Numbered from the stretch's first letter, positions 33,957-42,370 are shown. The stretch: DNA of 64,000 nt from Desulfovibrio sp. Marseille-P6017 (GCA_900604495.1 UWOR01000001.1:310001-374000), one strand, 5' to 3'. Notes: generated by a model from the letters alone, not told the origin. Program-made: numbers and translations.

Positions 33957-34814
33957 TTACTTATTAGCATCTATATATGAAAGTATTCCTTGTGCTATAC
34001 CTTCAGTAAACTCATCTAAATATTTATCACCAGTTAAGTTCTTAACTTCCTCTGTATTAGTAATAAATCCACATTTTATCATAATAGCTGAAACAGTAGA
34101 TTTATCTAATATATCAAATCTACCTACTCCAACACCTCTGTCTCTTATCTCAACATAAGACTTTATAGAATCTTGTATTAAGCTAGCTAATTCATTAGTC
34201 TTATTTATATCATCTTTTTTATAATATACTTCTACACCACTTGCAGTATTTCCACCATATTCAGCATTCATATGTAATGAAATCATAACATCGGCTTTAG
34301 CTTTGCTAGCTTCTTCAATTCTCTCAGTTGTAGTTAAATTTTTACTACTATCACTCCTAGACATTACTACATCAACATCAGTATGTTTAGATAACTTTGA
34401 AGCAAGTTTCTTTCCTATAGCTAAAGTTATATCCTTTTCATATACTTCAGTTTCCTTGTTTTGCATACCATTATCCTCACCACCATGACCTGGATCTATA
34501 AAGATAGTATATTTTTTTGTAGATAAACCTTGCTCTTCGCCCATGTCAAATTGCTTTTCAAGTTCAATAGTTTCAGCTTCACTAGTTTGTGTAGTTTTAC
34601 TAGCTATATTTTTTACTAAAGTTGTTACACCTTGTCCAGCTTTAAATAATCCAAAGCTTAAAATTAAAATCCCTACAACTAATATAGATAAATTCTTTAA
34701 GTTAACTTTTCTTTTTTTTACATTCTTTTTTCTTTTTACATTTTTTACACTTTTCTTGTTTTTTTTATGTAAATACGTAACATTATTTTTACTTCTACCA
34801 CGTTTATATGACAT
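33957..34814 (-). CDS. Membrane-anchored N-acetylmuramoyl-L-alanine amidase (Amidase_3) with altered catalytic glutamate
   Basis: A 285-residue protein with a very basic cytoplasmic start (1-42), one membrane segment (about 43-62) and an extracellular Amidase_3 domain (about 100-285). Zinc ligands appear as FIDPGHGGEDNG, the glutamate in ETEVYEKD, and the histidine in ISLHMNAEYGG. The last catalytic position reads SAIMIKCGFITN, where the family has a glutamate (VLVECGF); a lysine AAA codon replaces it. The other amidase in this window keeps that glutamate. This enzyme may therefore be inactive or a binding/regulatory version. Recalled synteny places an amidase beside camA in C. difficile too. 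Confidence 0.85.
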   Translation of the reverse strand: MSYKRGRSKNNVTYLHKKNKKSVKNVKRKKNVKKRKVNLKNLSILVVGILILSFGLFKAGQGVTTLVKNIASKTTQTSEAETIELEKQFDMGEEQGLSTKKYTIFIDPGHGGEDNGMQNKETEVYEKDITLAIGKKLASKLSKHTDVDVVMSRSDSSKNLTTTERIEEASKAKADVMISLHMNAEYGGNTASGVEVYYKKDDINKTNELASLIQDSIKSYVEIRDRGVGVGRFDILDKSTVSAIMIKCGFITNTEEVKNLTGDKYLDEFTEGIAQGILSYIDANK

Positions 34815-34930
34815 AGTTTCCCATCCTTTTACTTCTTAGTATATAAATACCATACTACTTAAATTTTATTTTATCATTCCAATATATAACCTTCAATATT
34901 TTTGTAAATAATAATATTAAAAATGTTTTC

Positions 34931-34963
34931 AAAATGTAATTAAAATGTAATCAAACTGTAATA
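34931..34963. promoter_or_regulatory. Three tandem 11-bp direct repeats, candidate response-regulator site
   Basis: AAAATGTAAT, AAAATGTAAT and AAACTGTAAT occur with a strict 11-base period, one helical turn, ending 15 bases before a TTGTTA -35 box. Read on the other strand the unit contains ATTACA, similar to PhoP/OmpR-family direct-repeat sites. They lie between the divergent amidase and DUF4358-MBOAT-DHHW operon. Confidence 0.5.
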
Positions 34964-34978
34964 ATTTTATTACCTTTT

Positions 34979-35007
34979 TTGTTAAAAAGTATAGTAAACT
35001 ATAAAAT
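34979..35007 (+). promoter_or_regulatory. Candidate sigma-A promoter of the DUF4358-MBOAT-DHHW operon
   Basis: TTGTTA, 17 bases, TAAAAT, located 37 bases before the lipoprotein start and just downstream of the 11-bp direct repeats. Confidence 0.5.
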
Positions 35008-35043
35008 ATAACGACAAAAAAATACAAATTTTGGAGGTACTAC

Positions 35044-35520
35044 ATGAAAAAACTAATTTTAATATTATCTCTAGTTTTAACACTAGGATTAGTTGGATGC
35101 TCAAAAGGTAGCGAATATAAAAACGTTTCTGCATCTACAGTTGAAAAAGCAATTACATCATCTGGTTTACTAGTTGAGCAGTCTATGAATTACAACATAA
35201 CTGATTTTGACTATTTCAATGATATAAAAGATTCTATTGAAGAAGGATTTATGATAAGAGCTGCTATTAATATTGCACTTGAAGATATTTTATTTATAAA
35301 AACTTCAAGTGAAGATGATGCTAATAAAGCTTTTGAAGCATTAGAAAGTTACAAAGAAGGCATGATCATGAGACCTTTTGGTGATGGATACGGAAAAGAA
35401 GAAAATGCAACAAGAGCTGCAAACACAGTAATCGAGAAAAAAGGAAATTATGTATATCTTATATCTGCTGACAATGTAGAAAAGATAAACCAACTTATAA
35501 TAGATACAATCACAAAATAA
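35044..35520 (+). CDS. DUF4358 lipoprotein
   Basis: A 158-residue lipoprotein: a short signal peptide with lipobox LVGC (cysteine about 19), then a compact extracellular domain (AITSSGLLVEQSMNYNITDFDYFNDIKDSIEEGFMIRAAINIALEDILFIKTSSEDDANKAFEALESYKE). The regular helices with a TSSxDDAxxA segment are typical of DUF4358 proteins, which in clostridia sit directly before MBOAT and DHHW genes. Here the MBOAT gene follows 14 bases later. A role as accessory factor in cell-wall polymer acylation is inferred from this linkage. Confidence 0.82.
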   Translation: MKKLILILSLVLTLGLVGCSKGSEYKNVSASTVEKAITSSGLLVEQSMNYNITDFDYFNDIKDSIEEGFMIRAAINIALEDILFIKTSSEDDANKAFEALESYKEGMIMRPFGDGYGKEENATRAANTVIEKKGNYVYLISADNVEKINQLIIDTITK

Positions 35521-35534
35521 GGAGATGATATAAA

Positions 35535-36914
35535 ATGAATGTTTTCAGTAGCATAGCATTTATTTTTTATTTTTTACCTTTAGTATTAATCTGTTATTAC
35601 TTATCTCCCTATAGGCTTAGGAATCTAGTTTTATTTATCTTCAGCTTATTCTTTTACGCCTGGGGAGAGCCTTTATATATATTTATAATGATATTCTCTA
35701 TATTTTCAGATTATATACATGCAATAATTATAGATAAAAATAGAGGAAATATAAAATCTAAAATAGCTTTAATATCATCCATAATTATAAACTTGTCACT
35801 ATTAGCATTTTTTAAATATAGTGATTTTTTAATATCAATATATAACAATATTTCTAATAATAATATTCCTTTATTAAATATTGTCTTACCTATAGGAATT
35901 AGCTTTTATACTTTTCAAACAATGTCTTATTCAATAGATGTTTATAGAAATGAAGCCCCAGTTCAAAAAAATATAATTTCTCTTGCATCTTACATAACTT
36001 TATTTCCACAATTAGTTGCTGGACCTATAGTTAGATACTCTGACATTGCAAATGACTTAAACAATCGTACACATAATTTTGATAAACTTTACGATGGTGT
36101 TTGTAGGTTTATAATAGGACTTTCTAAAAAAGTAATACTTGCTAATAACCTAGGGATAATCTGGTTTAATATAAAAAGTTCTAATTATAATAACTTATCT
36201 ATATCAACTGCATGGCTTGGTATAATCTGCTTTACACTACAAATATACTTCGACTTTTCAGGATACTCTGATATGGCAATTGGACTAGGTAAGATGTTTG
36301 GATTTAGCTTTTTAGAAAACTTTAACTATCCTTATATATCCAAATCTATAACTGAATTTTGGAGAAGATGGCATATGTCATTAGGAATATGGTTTAGAGA
36401 TTATGTTTATATACCTCTAGGAGGAAATAGATGCGCTAAATCAAGATGGCTATTTAATATTATTGTAGTATGGTTTTTAACAGGACTTTGGCATGGAGCT
36501 AGTTTTAACTTTATATTATGGGGACTTTACTTTGGATTTATTTTAATTTTAGAAAAACTATTTTTACTAGAAAAACTAAAATCCTTACCTAATATAGTTA
36601 GTCATCTATATGTAATAATTTTAATTTTAATTAGTTTCGTATTATTTGATATAACAAGCTTTAACGATGTATTTAAATATTATAAAGCAATGTTTAACTT
36701 TAATAATGTATTAATTGATAAAACATTTTTATATTACTTAGTACCTAACATATCAATTTTAATTATAGGAATACTAGCATCAACACCAATATTTAAAAAC
36801 ATACTTTCAAAATATACTATAATAAAATTTATAGCTTTAGTCTTAGGATTAATAATATCTACTGCATTTTTAGTAGACTCAACATTCAATCCATTTTTAT
36901 ATTTTAGATTCTAA
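35535..36914 (+). CDS. MBOAT-family O-acyltransferase (AlgI/DltB-like)
   Basis: A 459-residue protein with about ten membrane segments. The MBOAT hallmarks are FWRRWHMSLGIWFRDYVYIPLGG (about 276-298) and the catalytic histidine region TGLWHGASFNFILWGLYFG (about 316-334); FPQLVAGPIVRY (about 156-167) lines the channel. Proteins of this family pass acyl groups across the membrane to exported polysaccharides. The following DHHW gene would encode the extracellular transferase, and the preceding DUF4358 lipoprotein an accessory. The modified polymer is not identified, but a teichoic-acid-like or surface glycan is likely. Confidence 0.93.
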   Translation: MNVFSSIAFIFYFLPLVLICYYLSPYRLRNLVLFIFSLFFYAWGEPLYIFIMIFSIFSDYIHAIIIDKNRGNIKSKIALISSIIINLSLLAFFKYSDFLISIYNNISNNNIPLLNIVLPIGISFYTFQTMSYSIDVYRNEAPVQKNIISLASYITLFPQLVAGPIVRYSDIANDLNNRTHNFDKLYDGVCRFIIGLSKKVILANNLGIIWFNIKSSNYNNLSISTAWLGIICFTLQIYFDFSGYSDMAIGLGKMFGFSFLENFNYPYISKSITEFWRRWHMSLGIWFRDYVYIPLGGNRCAKSRWLFNIIVVWFLTGLWHGASFNFILWGLYFGFILILEKLFLLEKLKSLPNIVSHLYVIILILISFVLFDITSFNDVFKYYKAMFNFNNVLIDKTFLYYLVPNISILIIGILASTPIFKNILSKYTIIKFIALVLGLIISTAFLVDSTFNPFLYFRF

Positions 36915-36928
36915 AAGTAGGTGATTAT

Positions 36929-38059
36929 ATGAGCAAAAATAATATACTAAAATTTTTAACAGTATCTATATTTTTAATTTTTATATTTATATTTCCAATT
37001 ATAAATATACTTACTCCAGATAAAACAGTAAGTACATTAGAAAATAAAATACTAACACAATTGCCTAAGCTATCATTAGATAAAATTAAAAATGGTTATT
37101 TTATGGAGAACTTTGATAAATACACAGAAGACCAATTTCCATATAGAGAAGAATTTATATCTTTTAAAAATAGTATAAGTTACATGTTAGGAAATAGAGA
37201 ATTTAGAAATATATATATAACAAAAAACAACAGACTTCTAGAGAAATTTATTTTTAATAAGGAAATTATGTATCAAAATATTTCCCAGGCAAACAATTTA
37301 ACAGAAAAACTATATAAAGAATACAAAATAAAATCAAAACTGATAGTTATCCCTACATCAATAGCATTTTATGAAGAAGAACTACCTTCATATGCAATAA
37401 CAGATAATCAACAAGATGTACTAAACTATATAAAGGAAACCACAGAAAACTTTTATACACCATACAACATACTAAAGGAAAATAAAGATAAATATATATA
37501 CTTCAACACAGACCATCACTGGACTCAATTAGGAGCAATGCTAGCATATAGTGAACTATACAATAAAGATTTAAGTACAGAAGATGAGCTTTACTCAAAC
37601 TACAAAAAAGTAGCGGAAAGCTTTCTAGGGAGTTATTACTCAAAAGCAATACTCCCAACAATAAAAGGAGACAGCATATACTCCTATAAAAACTACAACA
37701 ATCACAAAATAGAAATAGACTTTGATAGAAATTACAACACATTATATGATAACGAAAAATTAGAAGGAAAAAACAAATACCAATACTTCCTTCACGGAGA
37801 CCCTGCATATGCACTAATAGAAGGAAACCCAAATAAAGAAGAAGAAATACTAATCTTAAAAGACTCCTTCGCCCACAACTTTATACCACTACTAGCAAAT
37901 GAATACAAAAAAATACACGTAATAGACCCACGCTATTACACATCAAACTTAGAAGACTATATAAAAAATAACCCAAACATAAAAGAAGTACTAACAATAT
38001 GTAACATCCAAACCCTAAATCAAGACAAATTCTTCCCAAAAACTACCCCAACAAAATAA
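36929..38059 (+). CDS. DHHW-family (AlgX/AlgJ-like) extracellular acetyltransferase
   Basis: A 376-residue protein with one N-terminal membrane segment (about 8-27) and an extracellular SGNH-like domain. The catalytic Asp-His pair lies in YFNTDHHWTQLGAMLAY (about 191-207), the name-giving DHHW motif. The serine is probably in ILKDSFAHNFIPLL (about 308-321). It would finish the O-acetylation reaction started by the MBOAT partner upstream (14 bases apart). The last 700 bases are markedly T-poor and C-rich on this strand (24 T and 28 C in 37921-38040, against 39 T and 9 C in 37081-37200), approaching the hairpin at 38108. Confidence 0.85.
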   Translation: MSKNNILKFLTVSIFLIFIFIFPIINILTPDKTVSTLENKILTQLPKLSLDKIKNGYFMENFDKYTEDQFPYREEFISFKNSISYMLGNREFRNIYITKNNRLLEKFIFNKEIMYQNISQANNLTEKLYKEYKIKSKLIVIPTSIAFYEEELPSYAITDNQQDVLNYIKETTENFYTPYNILKENKDKYIYFNTDHHWTQLGAMLAYSELYNKDLSTEDELYSNYKKVAESFLGSYYSKAILPTIKGDSIYSYKNYNNHKIEIDFDRNYNTLYDNEKLEGKNKYQYFLHGDPAYALIEGNPNKEEEILILKDSFAHNFIPLLANEYKKIHVIDPRYYTSNLEDYIKNNPNIKEVLTICNIQTLNQDKFFPKTTPTK

Positions 38060-38065
38060 AATATT

Positions 38066-38103
38066 GGGGCATAAGTGGAAGTTTTAAGTTCGCAGCCTTT
38101 TGT
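38066..38103. repeat. Half copy of the GCAGC-core hairpin family
   Basis: GGGGCATAAGTGG and following bases form what looks like a left arm leading into TTCGCAGCCTTTTG, the left half of the family core. No matching right arm follows; instead copy 5 begins at 38108. It looks like a truncated or overwritten copy. Confidence 0.5.
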
Positions 38104-38107
38104 GGAA

Positions 38108-38176
38108 GGTGAAGGTGTAATTTGACATCCATTGTCAGCATTTTCCAGATGCATGTGTGTCAAATTACACATCACC
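38108..38176. repeat. Long intergenic hairpin, copy 5 of the GCAGC-core family
   Basis: The left arm (38108-38132, GGTGAAGGTGTAATTTGAC onwards) pairs with the right arm (38153-38176) over about 22 bp with small mismatches. The tip TGTCAGCATTTTCCAGATGC is the most divergent core, with the GCAGC/GCTGC stem partly lost. It lies between the convergent DHHW and amidase-domain genes. Confidence 0.8.
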
Positions 38177-38210
38177 ACCCCACCCAAGGCCTTTCACGAA
38201 CATTATAAAA

Positions 38211-38732
38211 CTACCACTCATAATACCCCAATATCTTCAAATATCTTCTCTCTCCTTCTTTTAGACTTAGTGGATAATTCAACAAATCATAGGTATGCTG
38301 ACAAATCAAATAATCAATTAAAAAGTCACCTTCAAGAATAACCTCAGTAACAATCATATTATGATAGGCTCTACCCTCATAAACTAATTGAACAATATCA
38401 CCAAGTTCCAACTCATTATACTCAGCTTCCCTAGCATATATACCAAAGTTACTACTGCTTTCATTATTATTTCCAGTAATATACTTATAAAATGGTTCTG
38501 CCGCAGTCCAAGTAGGAGTTCTACTACTATCACTATACCAATACCATTGTTTAAGAACACTATTTCCAGAATGATCAAAAGGAATATCTCCAGCTTTTAA
38601 ACACTGAGAAATAAAATTAGTGCAATCGCCTCCCCAATCTTCATAATCTTTATATTCTTTATTTCTTCCTAAAGCCCATTTTTTAGCATAAGCTGCTGCT
38701 GCCTCTCGATTATAAGGTTGTAGTACTTTCAC
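38211..38732 (-). CDS. Putative amidase-domain protein (Amidase_6)
   Basis: A 173-residue protein with the Amidase_6 pattern: YNREAAAAYAKKWALGRNKEYKDYEDWGGDCTNFISQCLKAGDIPF (about 6-51, the cysteine of GGDCTNFISQ being the presumed nucleophile). A histidine lies in RAYHNMIVTEV (about 118), with YLICQHTYDLLNYPL near the end. There is no signal peptide, unusual for a wall hydrolase. The start is a GTG at 38732 behind AGGGGGG, inside the 3' end of the DUF3298 gene, so the two are translationally coupled. It converges with the DHHW operon across the hairpins at 38066-38176. Confidence 0.82.
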   Translation of the reverse strand: MKVLQPYNREAAAAYAKKWALGRNKEYKDYEDWGGDCTNFISQCLKAGDIPFDHSGNSVLKQWYWYSDSSRTPTWTAAEPFYKYITGNNNESSSNFGIYAREAEYNELELGDIVQLVYEGRAYHNMIVTEVILEGDFLIDYLICQHTYDLLNYPLSLKEGERRYLKILGYYEW

Positions 38733-39384
38733 TAATAACCCCCCTTAAAAAATAATCACTAAAATAGTACTTTGCATCTTCATACATTATTTTAAATTCT
38801 AAAATTTTTCTTATGTTGCTTCCCATTTCATATGATGATAAGCAAATTACTAATCCATCTTCTTCTAGATAAAATGCTTGATCTTCGTATATTTCTATGT
38901 TGTAAATCATGTTTATTAAGTCATAATTACTTATGCCTATTTCTTCATTGTTATCTAGCATCATAGCTAATTGAATTTTTACCATGTTTCCTATAAATGT
39001 TTTATAATCTATTAATTCATCAAAGATGTCTCTTAGTTTAATTTCTTTTTCTTCATTAAAATCATAGTTGTAAGAGTTTATATAATTTATGTTGTATAGT
39101 TCTATAAATTGACTAAATTCTATTGGTATACTTATTATATTATTTTTGTTAAATGATATTGTGTATTCTGTCATTAGGTTTACTACACTGTTTATATCTT
39201 CTTCTTTTAGAATTTGCTCTACTACATCTTTAAAACATAGCACATCTTCATAAATTTTTCGGTTTATATATTCTACGAAACCATTTTCATTATTTATTAA
39301 TTTAATTACTGGATAGTTTAATAGGCATTTTACTTGGTCTTCACTTTTATCTAACAACCTATCTTCAATTATAAACATATGCAT
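38710..39384 (-). CDS. DUF3298 (RsiV-like) domain protein
   Basis: A 224-residue soluble protein. The N-terminus (VKCLLNYPVIKLINNENGFVEYINRKI) and C-terminus (QAFYLEEDGLVICLSSYEMGSNIRKILEFKIMY) match the two halves of the DUF4163/DUF3298 fold, found in RsiV-type anti-sigma factors that bind lysozyme. Here there is no membrane segment or signal peptide, so it would stay inside the cell or be exported another way. Its last 23 bases overlap the amidase-domain gene, suggesting coupled synthesis. The pairing with a wall-hydrolase-like partner is notable. Confidence 0.7.
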   Translation of the reverse strand: MHMFIIEDRLLDKSEDQVKCLLNYPVIKLINNENGFVEYINRKIYEDVLCFKDVVEQILKEEDINSVVNLMTEYTISFNKNNIISIPIEFSQFIELYNINYINSYNYDFNEEKEIKLRDIFDELIDYKTFIGNMVKIQLAMMLDNNEEIGISNYDLINMIYNIEIYEDQAFYLEEDGLVICLSSYEMGSNIRKILEFKIMYEDAKYYFSDYFLRGVISESTTTL

Positions 39385-39447
39385 TCTCCTCTTTTTATTT
39401 ATATAATAATTAATATGTCTATAAAAAATTTTTGTTAAGTAAAATAT

Positions 39448-39488
39448 AAAAAAAAGACAATTTCTTTAAATTAAGAAATTGTCTTTTT
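39448..39488 (-). terminator. Rho-independent terminator of the NlpC/P60 gene
   Basis: AAGACAATTTCTTAA pairs with its complement, followed on the minus strand by a run of eight T, just after the stop at 39496. Confidence 0.88.
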
Positions 39489-39495
39489 CTACAAA

Positions 39496-40650
39496 TTAAT
39501 AAACTCTCTTTGCAGTTACAAATCTACTTGCATGATAACTAGAATTTATATTAGATATTTTAACAACATCACCTGGTTTTGTTGCATTTATCATATTTCC
39601 ATCACCTATGTATATTCCAACGTGACTTATTCCACTTCCATTAGTGTTAAAGAATACTAAGTCTCCTGGCATAAGCTCACTCTTGCTTACAGTTGTACCA
39701 TATGTAGCTTGAGACTTTGAAGATCTTGGTAAAGTTATACCTTGTTGCTTATACACATAGTAAGTAAGTCCTGAACAGTCAAATGAATTAGGACCTTCTG
39801 CTCCCCATCCATATGGCTTACCTAATTGTTGTCTTGCTAAAGCAACAGCTCTTTCTGCTGCACTGCTTATAGTTGTACTTGAATTATTAGAATTACTTTC
39901 ATTGCTAACAGTTCCATCACTTACATTTAAGTATTGGCCTGATACCCATCCAGTACTACCATTTTTTAAATCAATTTGATACCATCCATTTAAACTTCCT
40001 ACAATGTTGTATTGTTGTCCAAGTTTTACACTACCTATTCTTGAATAATTAGTTCCTGCTCCACTTCTTACATTTAATGATGAAGTATTTACAGTTCCAT
40101 ATTTATTACTTATAGATTCTTGTGTTCCACCTGTAGATGGAGTTGATGATTCTCCAGAAACTGATACATAGTCTCCATGAATCCAACCTGTACTACCGTT
40201 AGCTAAGTTAACCTTATGCCATCCATCTTGAGTATCATGAATATTAACTTGTGTTCCTTTAGATAATTTACCTATCTTTGAATAATGTGTTCCAATTCCA
40301 CTTCTTACATTTAGTACTGATGTAGTTACAGTTCCTAATTTACTTGAACTTGATGTTCCCCCTGAAATAGTAATATATTCAGATGCTGACCATCCTACAG
40401 TTCCATTTGATAGCTTTATCTTATACCATCCATTGCTACTTTCAAGTATTGATACTGTATTGTTTTTATATATTTTTGCTATTATGCTGTTATTTGTTCC
40501 TGCTCCACTTCTTACGTTTAATACAGAAACATTAACAACACCACTATTGTTGCCTGCATTTGCTATAGTTATGTCTCCTACTAAAGTAGCCGCTGCTAAA
40601 ACAGCACTTCCAGCTACTACTTTACATAAAGTATGGTTATTTAAACTCAT
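39496..40650 (-). CDS. Secreted NlpC/P60 endopeptidase with three SH3b domains
   Basis: A 384-residue secreted protein. After a signal peptide (about 1-32) come three bacterial SH3 domains of about 65 residues (each with LNVRSGAGTN/LNVRSGIGTH and GWYKIKL/GWHKVNL/GWYQIDL, SNGTVGW-type ends) that bind peptidoglycan. A serine/asparagine linker follows, then a C-terminal NlpC/P60 domain with catalytic cysteine in NSFDCSGLTYYVYKQ, histidine in GISHVGIYIGDG and the third residue near NATKPGDVV. Such enzymes cut the D-Glu-diaminopimelate bond in the stem peptide during growth or separation. It is a single gene with its own terminator. Confidence 0.94.
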   Translation of the reverse strand: MSLNNHTLCKVVAGSAVLAAATLVGDITIANAGNNSGVVNVSVLNVRSGAGTNNSIIAKIYKNNTVSILESSNGWYKIKLSNGTVGWSASEYITISGGTSSSSKLGTVTTSVLNVRSGIGTHYSKIGKLSKGTQVNIHDTQDGWHKVNLANGSTGWIHGDYVSVSGESSTPSTGGTQESISNKYGTVNTSSLNVRSGAGTNYSRIGSVKLGQQYNIVGSLNGWYQIDLKNGSTGWVSGQYLNVSDGTVSNESNSNNSSTTISSAAERAVALARQQLGKPYGWGAEGPNSFDCSGLTYYVYKQQGITLPRSSKSQATYGTTVSKSELMPGDLVFFNTNGSGISHVGIYIGDGNMINATKPGDVVKISNINSSYHASRFVTAKRVY

Positions 40651-40755
40651 TTGAAATATCTCCCTTATTAAAAGTATTCAGTATATATAGTATCATATTT
40701 ATACCATATTTTCCATATTTTACTTTTAATATTAAGGTTTTATTGTCATAAATTG

Positions 40756-41193
40756 CTATATTATATGAAGTGATAGCATTGTAACTATTACTCCTGCCAT
40801 CATATTTCCTATTAATACTCCTGCTAAAGCTTCTTTCATTCTCATTTTTAATATTGATGCTATTGCTGATGCTGTCCATGTCCCAGTTGTCGGAAGAGGT
40901 ACACCTACAAATAGGATTATTCCTAATATTGAAGCTTTTTTCATCTTTTTCATACCAGATTCTATTTTATTATCTACTTTTTTTATTAGTCCTAAAAATA
41001 TTTTCTTTGTTCTTAAGTAGTGCATTATATTTCTAAAACATAAAACCAGTGGTATTGATACTATAGTAGATCCAGCTACACTAGCTAAATATACACCTAT
41101 AGGATTTAAATCCATTGCTATACCAAGTGGTATTGCTCCTCTTAATTCAGTTACTGGTATCATTGATAAAATCATTATATGTAAGTATCCCAA
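40756..41193 (-). CDS. Small multidrug-export-like membrane protein (COG2426/PF06695)
   Basis: A 145-residue protein with four hydrophobic segments. The conserved start LSMIPVTELRGAIPLGIAMDLNP (about 9-31) and GVPLPTTGTWTASAIASIL (about 95-113) are the family signature of PF06695. The name small multidrug export rests on one distant observation; true function is unknown. It begins after GAAGGAGGACTAACTTGGG-type leader sequence that also follows galE's terminator, so it is probably its own unit. Confidence 0.85.
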   Translation of the reverse strand: MGYLHIMILSMIPVTELRGAIPLGIAMDLNPIGVYLASVAGSTIVSIPLVLCFRNIMHYLRTKKIFLGLIKKVDNKIESGMKKMKKASILGIILFVGVPLPTTGTWTASAIASILKMRMKEALAGVLIGNMMAGVIVTMLSLHII

Positions 41194-41212
41194 GTTAGTC
41201 CTCCTTCAAAAA

Positions 41213-41252
41213 ATAAAGATATAACATTTTATCATAATTGTTATATCTTTGT
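41213..41252 (-). terminator. Rho-independent terminator of galE
   Basis: AAAGATATAAC pairs with GTTATATCTTT, followed by ATTTTTT on the minus strand, after the galE stop at 41263. Confidence 0.75.
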
Positions 41253-41262
41253 ATATTCATTA

Positions 41263-42297
41263 TTAACCTTTTGCAGTTTCTCTGTATCCATCTGGATTTT
41301 TACTTTGCCATCTCCATGAATCTTGGCACATTTCATCTATACCATAATTAGCTTTCCATCCAAGTTCTTTTTCTGCTTTACTTGGATCTGCATAGCATAC
41401 TGCTACATCTCCAGCTCTTCTATCAGTAATCGTATAAGGTATTTTTTTACCACTAGCTCTTGAAAATGCATTTACAAGTTGAAGTACACTATATCCATGA
41501 CCCGTTCCTAAATTATAAGTTACAAGACCTGGGTTTTCTTCGAGTTTTTTTAATGCTTTAACATGTCCTCTTGCTAAGTCTAGTACATGTATATAATCTC
41601 TTATACCTGTTCCATCTAAAGTATCATAATCATCTCCAAATATATTTAATACAGGTAGCTTACCAACAGCAACCTTAGTTATATATGGCATTATATTATT
41701 TGGTATTCCATCTGGTTCTTCTCCAATTAGACCACTTTTATGAGCTCCAATAGGGTTAAAATATCTTAGAATAGCTACATCTAATGAGGAATATGCAAAA
41801 CACATATCTCTAAGTATATCTTCTATAATTAGCTTACTTCTTCCATATGGGTTTGTTACTGATAACGGAAAATCTTCTACTATAGGACACTTTTTAGGTT
41901 GGCCATATACAGTTGCTGATGAACTAAACACAAATTTACATACACTATATTTTCTCATTAAATCGAATAAATACAGAGTACTTAAAATATTGTTATAGTA
42001 ATAATCTAATGGTTTTTTTACAGATTCTCCAACAGCTTTTAATGCTGCAAAATGTATTATAGCATCTATTTCATTTTCTTTAAATACAATTTCTAAATCT
42101 TCTTTATTAGTTAAATCCACCTCATAAAATTTAAAATCCTTTTTAGATATTTCCCTAATTCTATCTAATACAATTGGACTACTATTACTAAAATTATCTA
42201 CAACTACTACATTATAATTATAGTTTAATAGCTCTACTACAGTATGACTACCTATGTATCCAGCCCCACCTGTTACTAATATATTCATTTTCCCCAA
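41263..42297 (-). CDS. galE: UDP-glucose 4-epimerase
   Basis: A 344-residue short-chain dehydrogenase-like epimerase. The NAD loop is VTGGAGYIGSHT (about 8-19), followed by FSSSATVYGQP (serine) and NPYGRSK (Tyr-Lys pair). The substrate-side segments LRYFNPIGAH, GDDYDTLDGTGIRDYIHVLDLA and YNLGTGHGYSVL complete the GalE pattern at full length. It interconverts UDP-glucose and UDP-galactose, supplying precursors for the surface polysaccharides encoded further along. The start ATG at 42297 is taken as annotated by length; an ATG three codons in is an alternative. Confidence 0.95.
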   Translation of the reverse strand: MGKMNILVTGGAGYIGSHTVVELLNYNYNVVVVDNFSNSSPIVLDRIREISKKDFKFYEVDLTNKEDLEIVFKENEIDAIIHFAALKAVGESVKKPLDYYYNNILSTLYLFDLMRKYSVCKFVFSSSATVYGQPKKCPIVEDFPLSVTNPYGRSKLIIEDILRDMCFAYSSLDVAILRYFNPIGAHKSGLIGEEPDGIPNNIMPYITKVAVGKLPVLNIFGDDYDTLDGTGIRDYIHVLDLARGHVKALKKLEENPGLVTYNLGTGHGYSVLQLVNAFSRASGKKIPYTITDRRAGDVAVCYADPSKAEKELGWKANYGIDEMCQDSWRWQSKNPDGYRETAKG

Positions 42298-42328
42298 TTC
42301 CCCTTTTAATTTAATTACTTAAATTTAT

Positions 42329-42358
42329 GTAAAAAAAACACCAGCTTATGCTAGTGTA
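42329..42358 (-). terminator. Terminator of rnpB
   Basis: ACACTAGCATAAGCTGGTGT followed by eight T on the minus strand, just beyond the mature 3' end of RNase P RNA. Confidence 0.88.
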
Positions 42359-42370
42359 TGTCATTAAATT

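Noticed and set aside
38132..38341. Short plus-strand ORF after the DHHW gene
   Set aside because: It begins inside hairpin copy 5 and lies antisense to the amidase-domain gene, with no domain or ribosome binding site.
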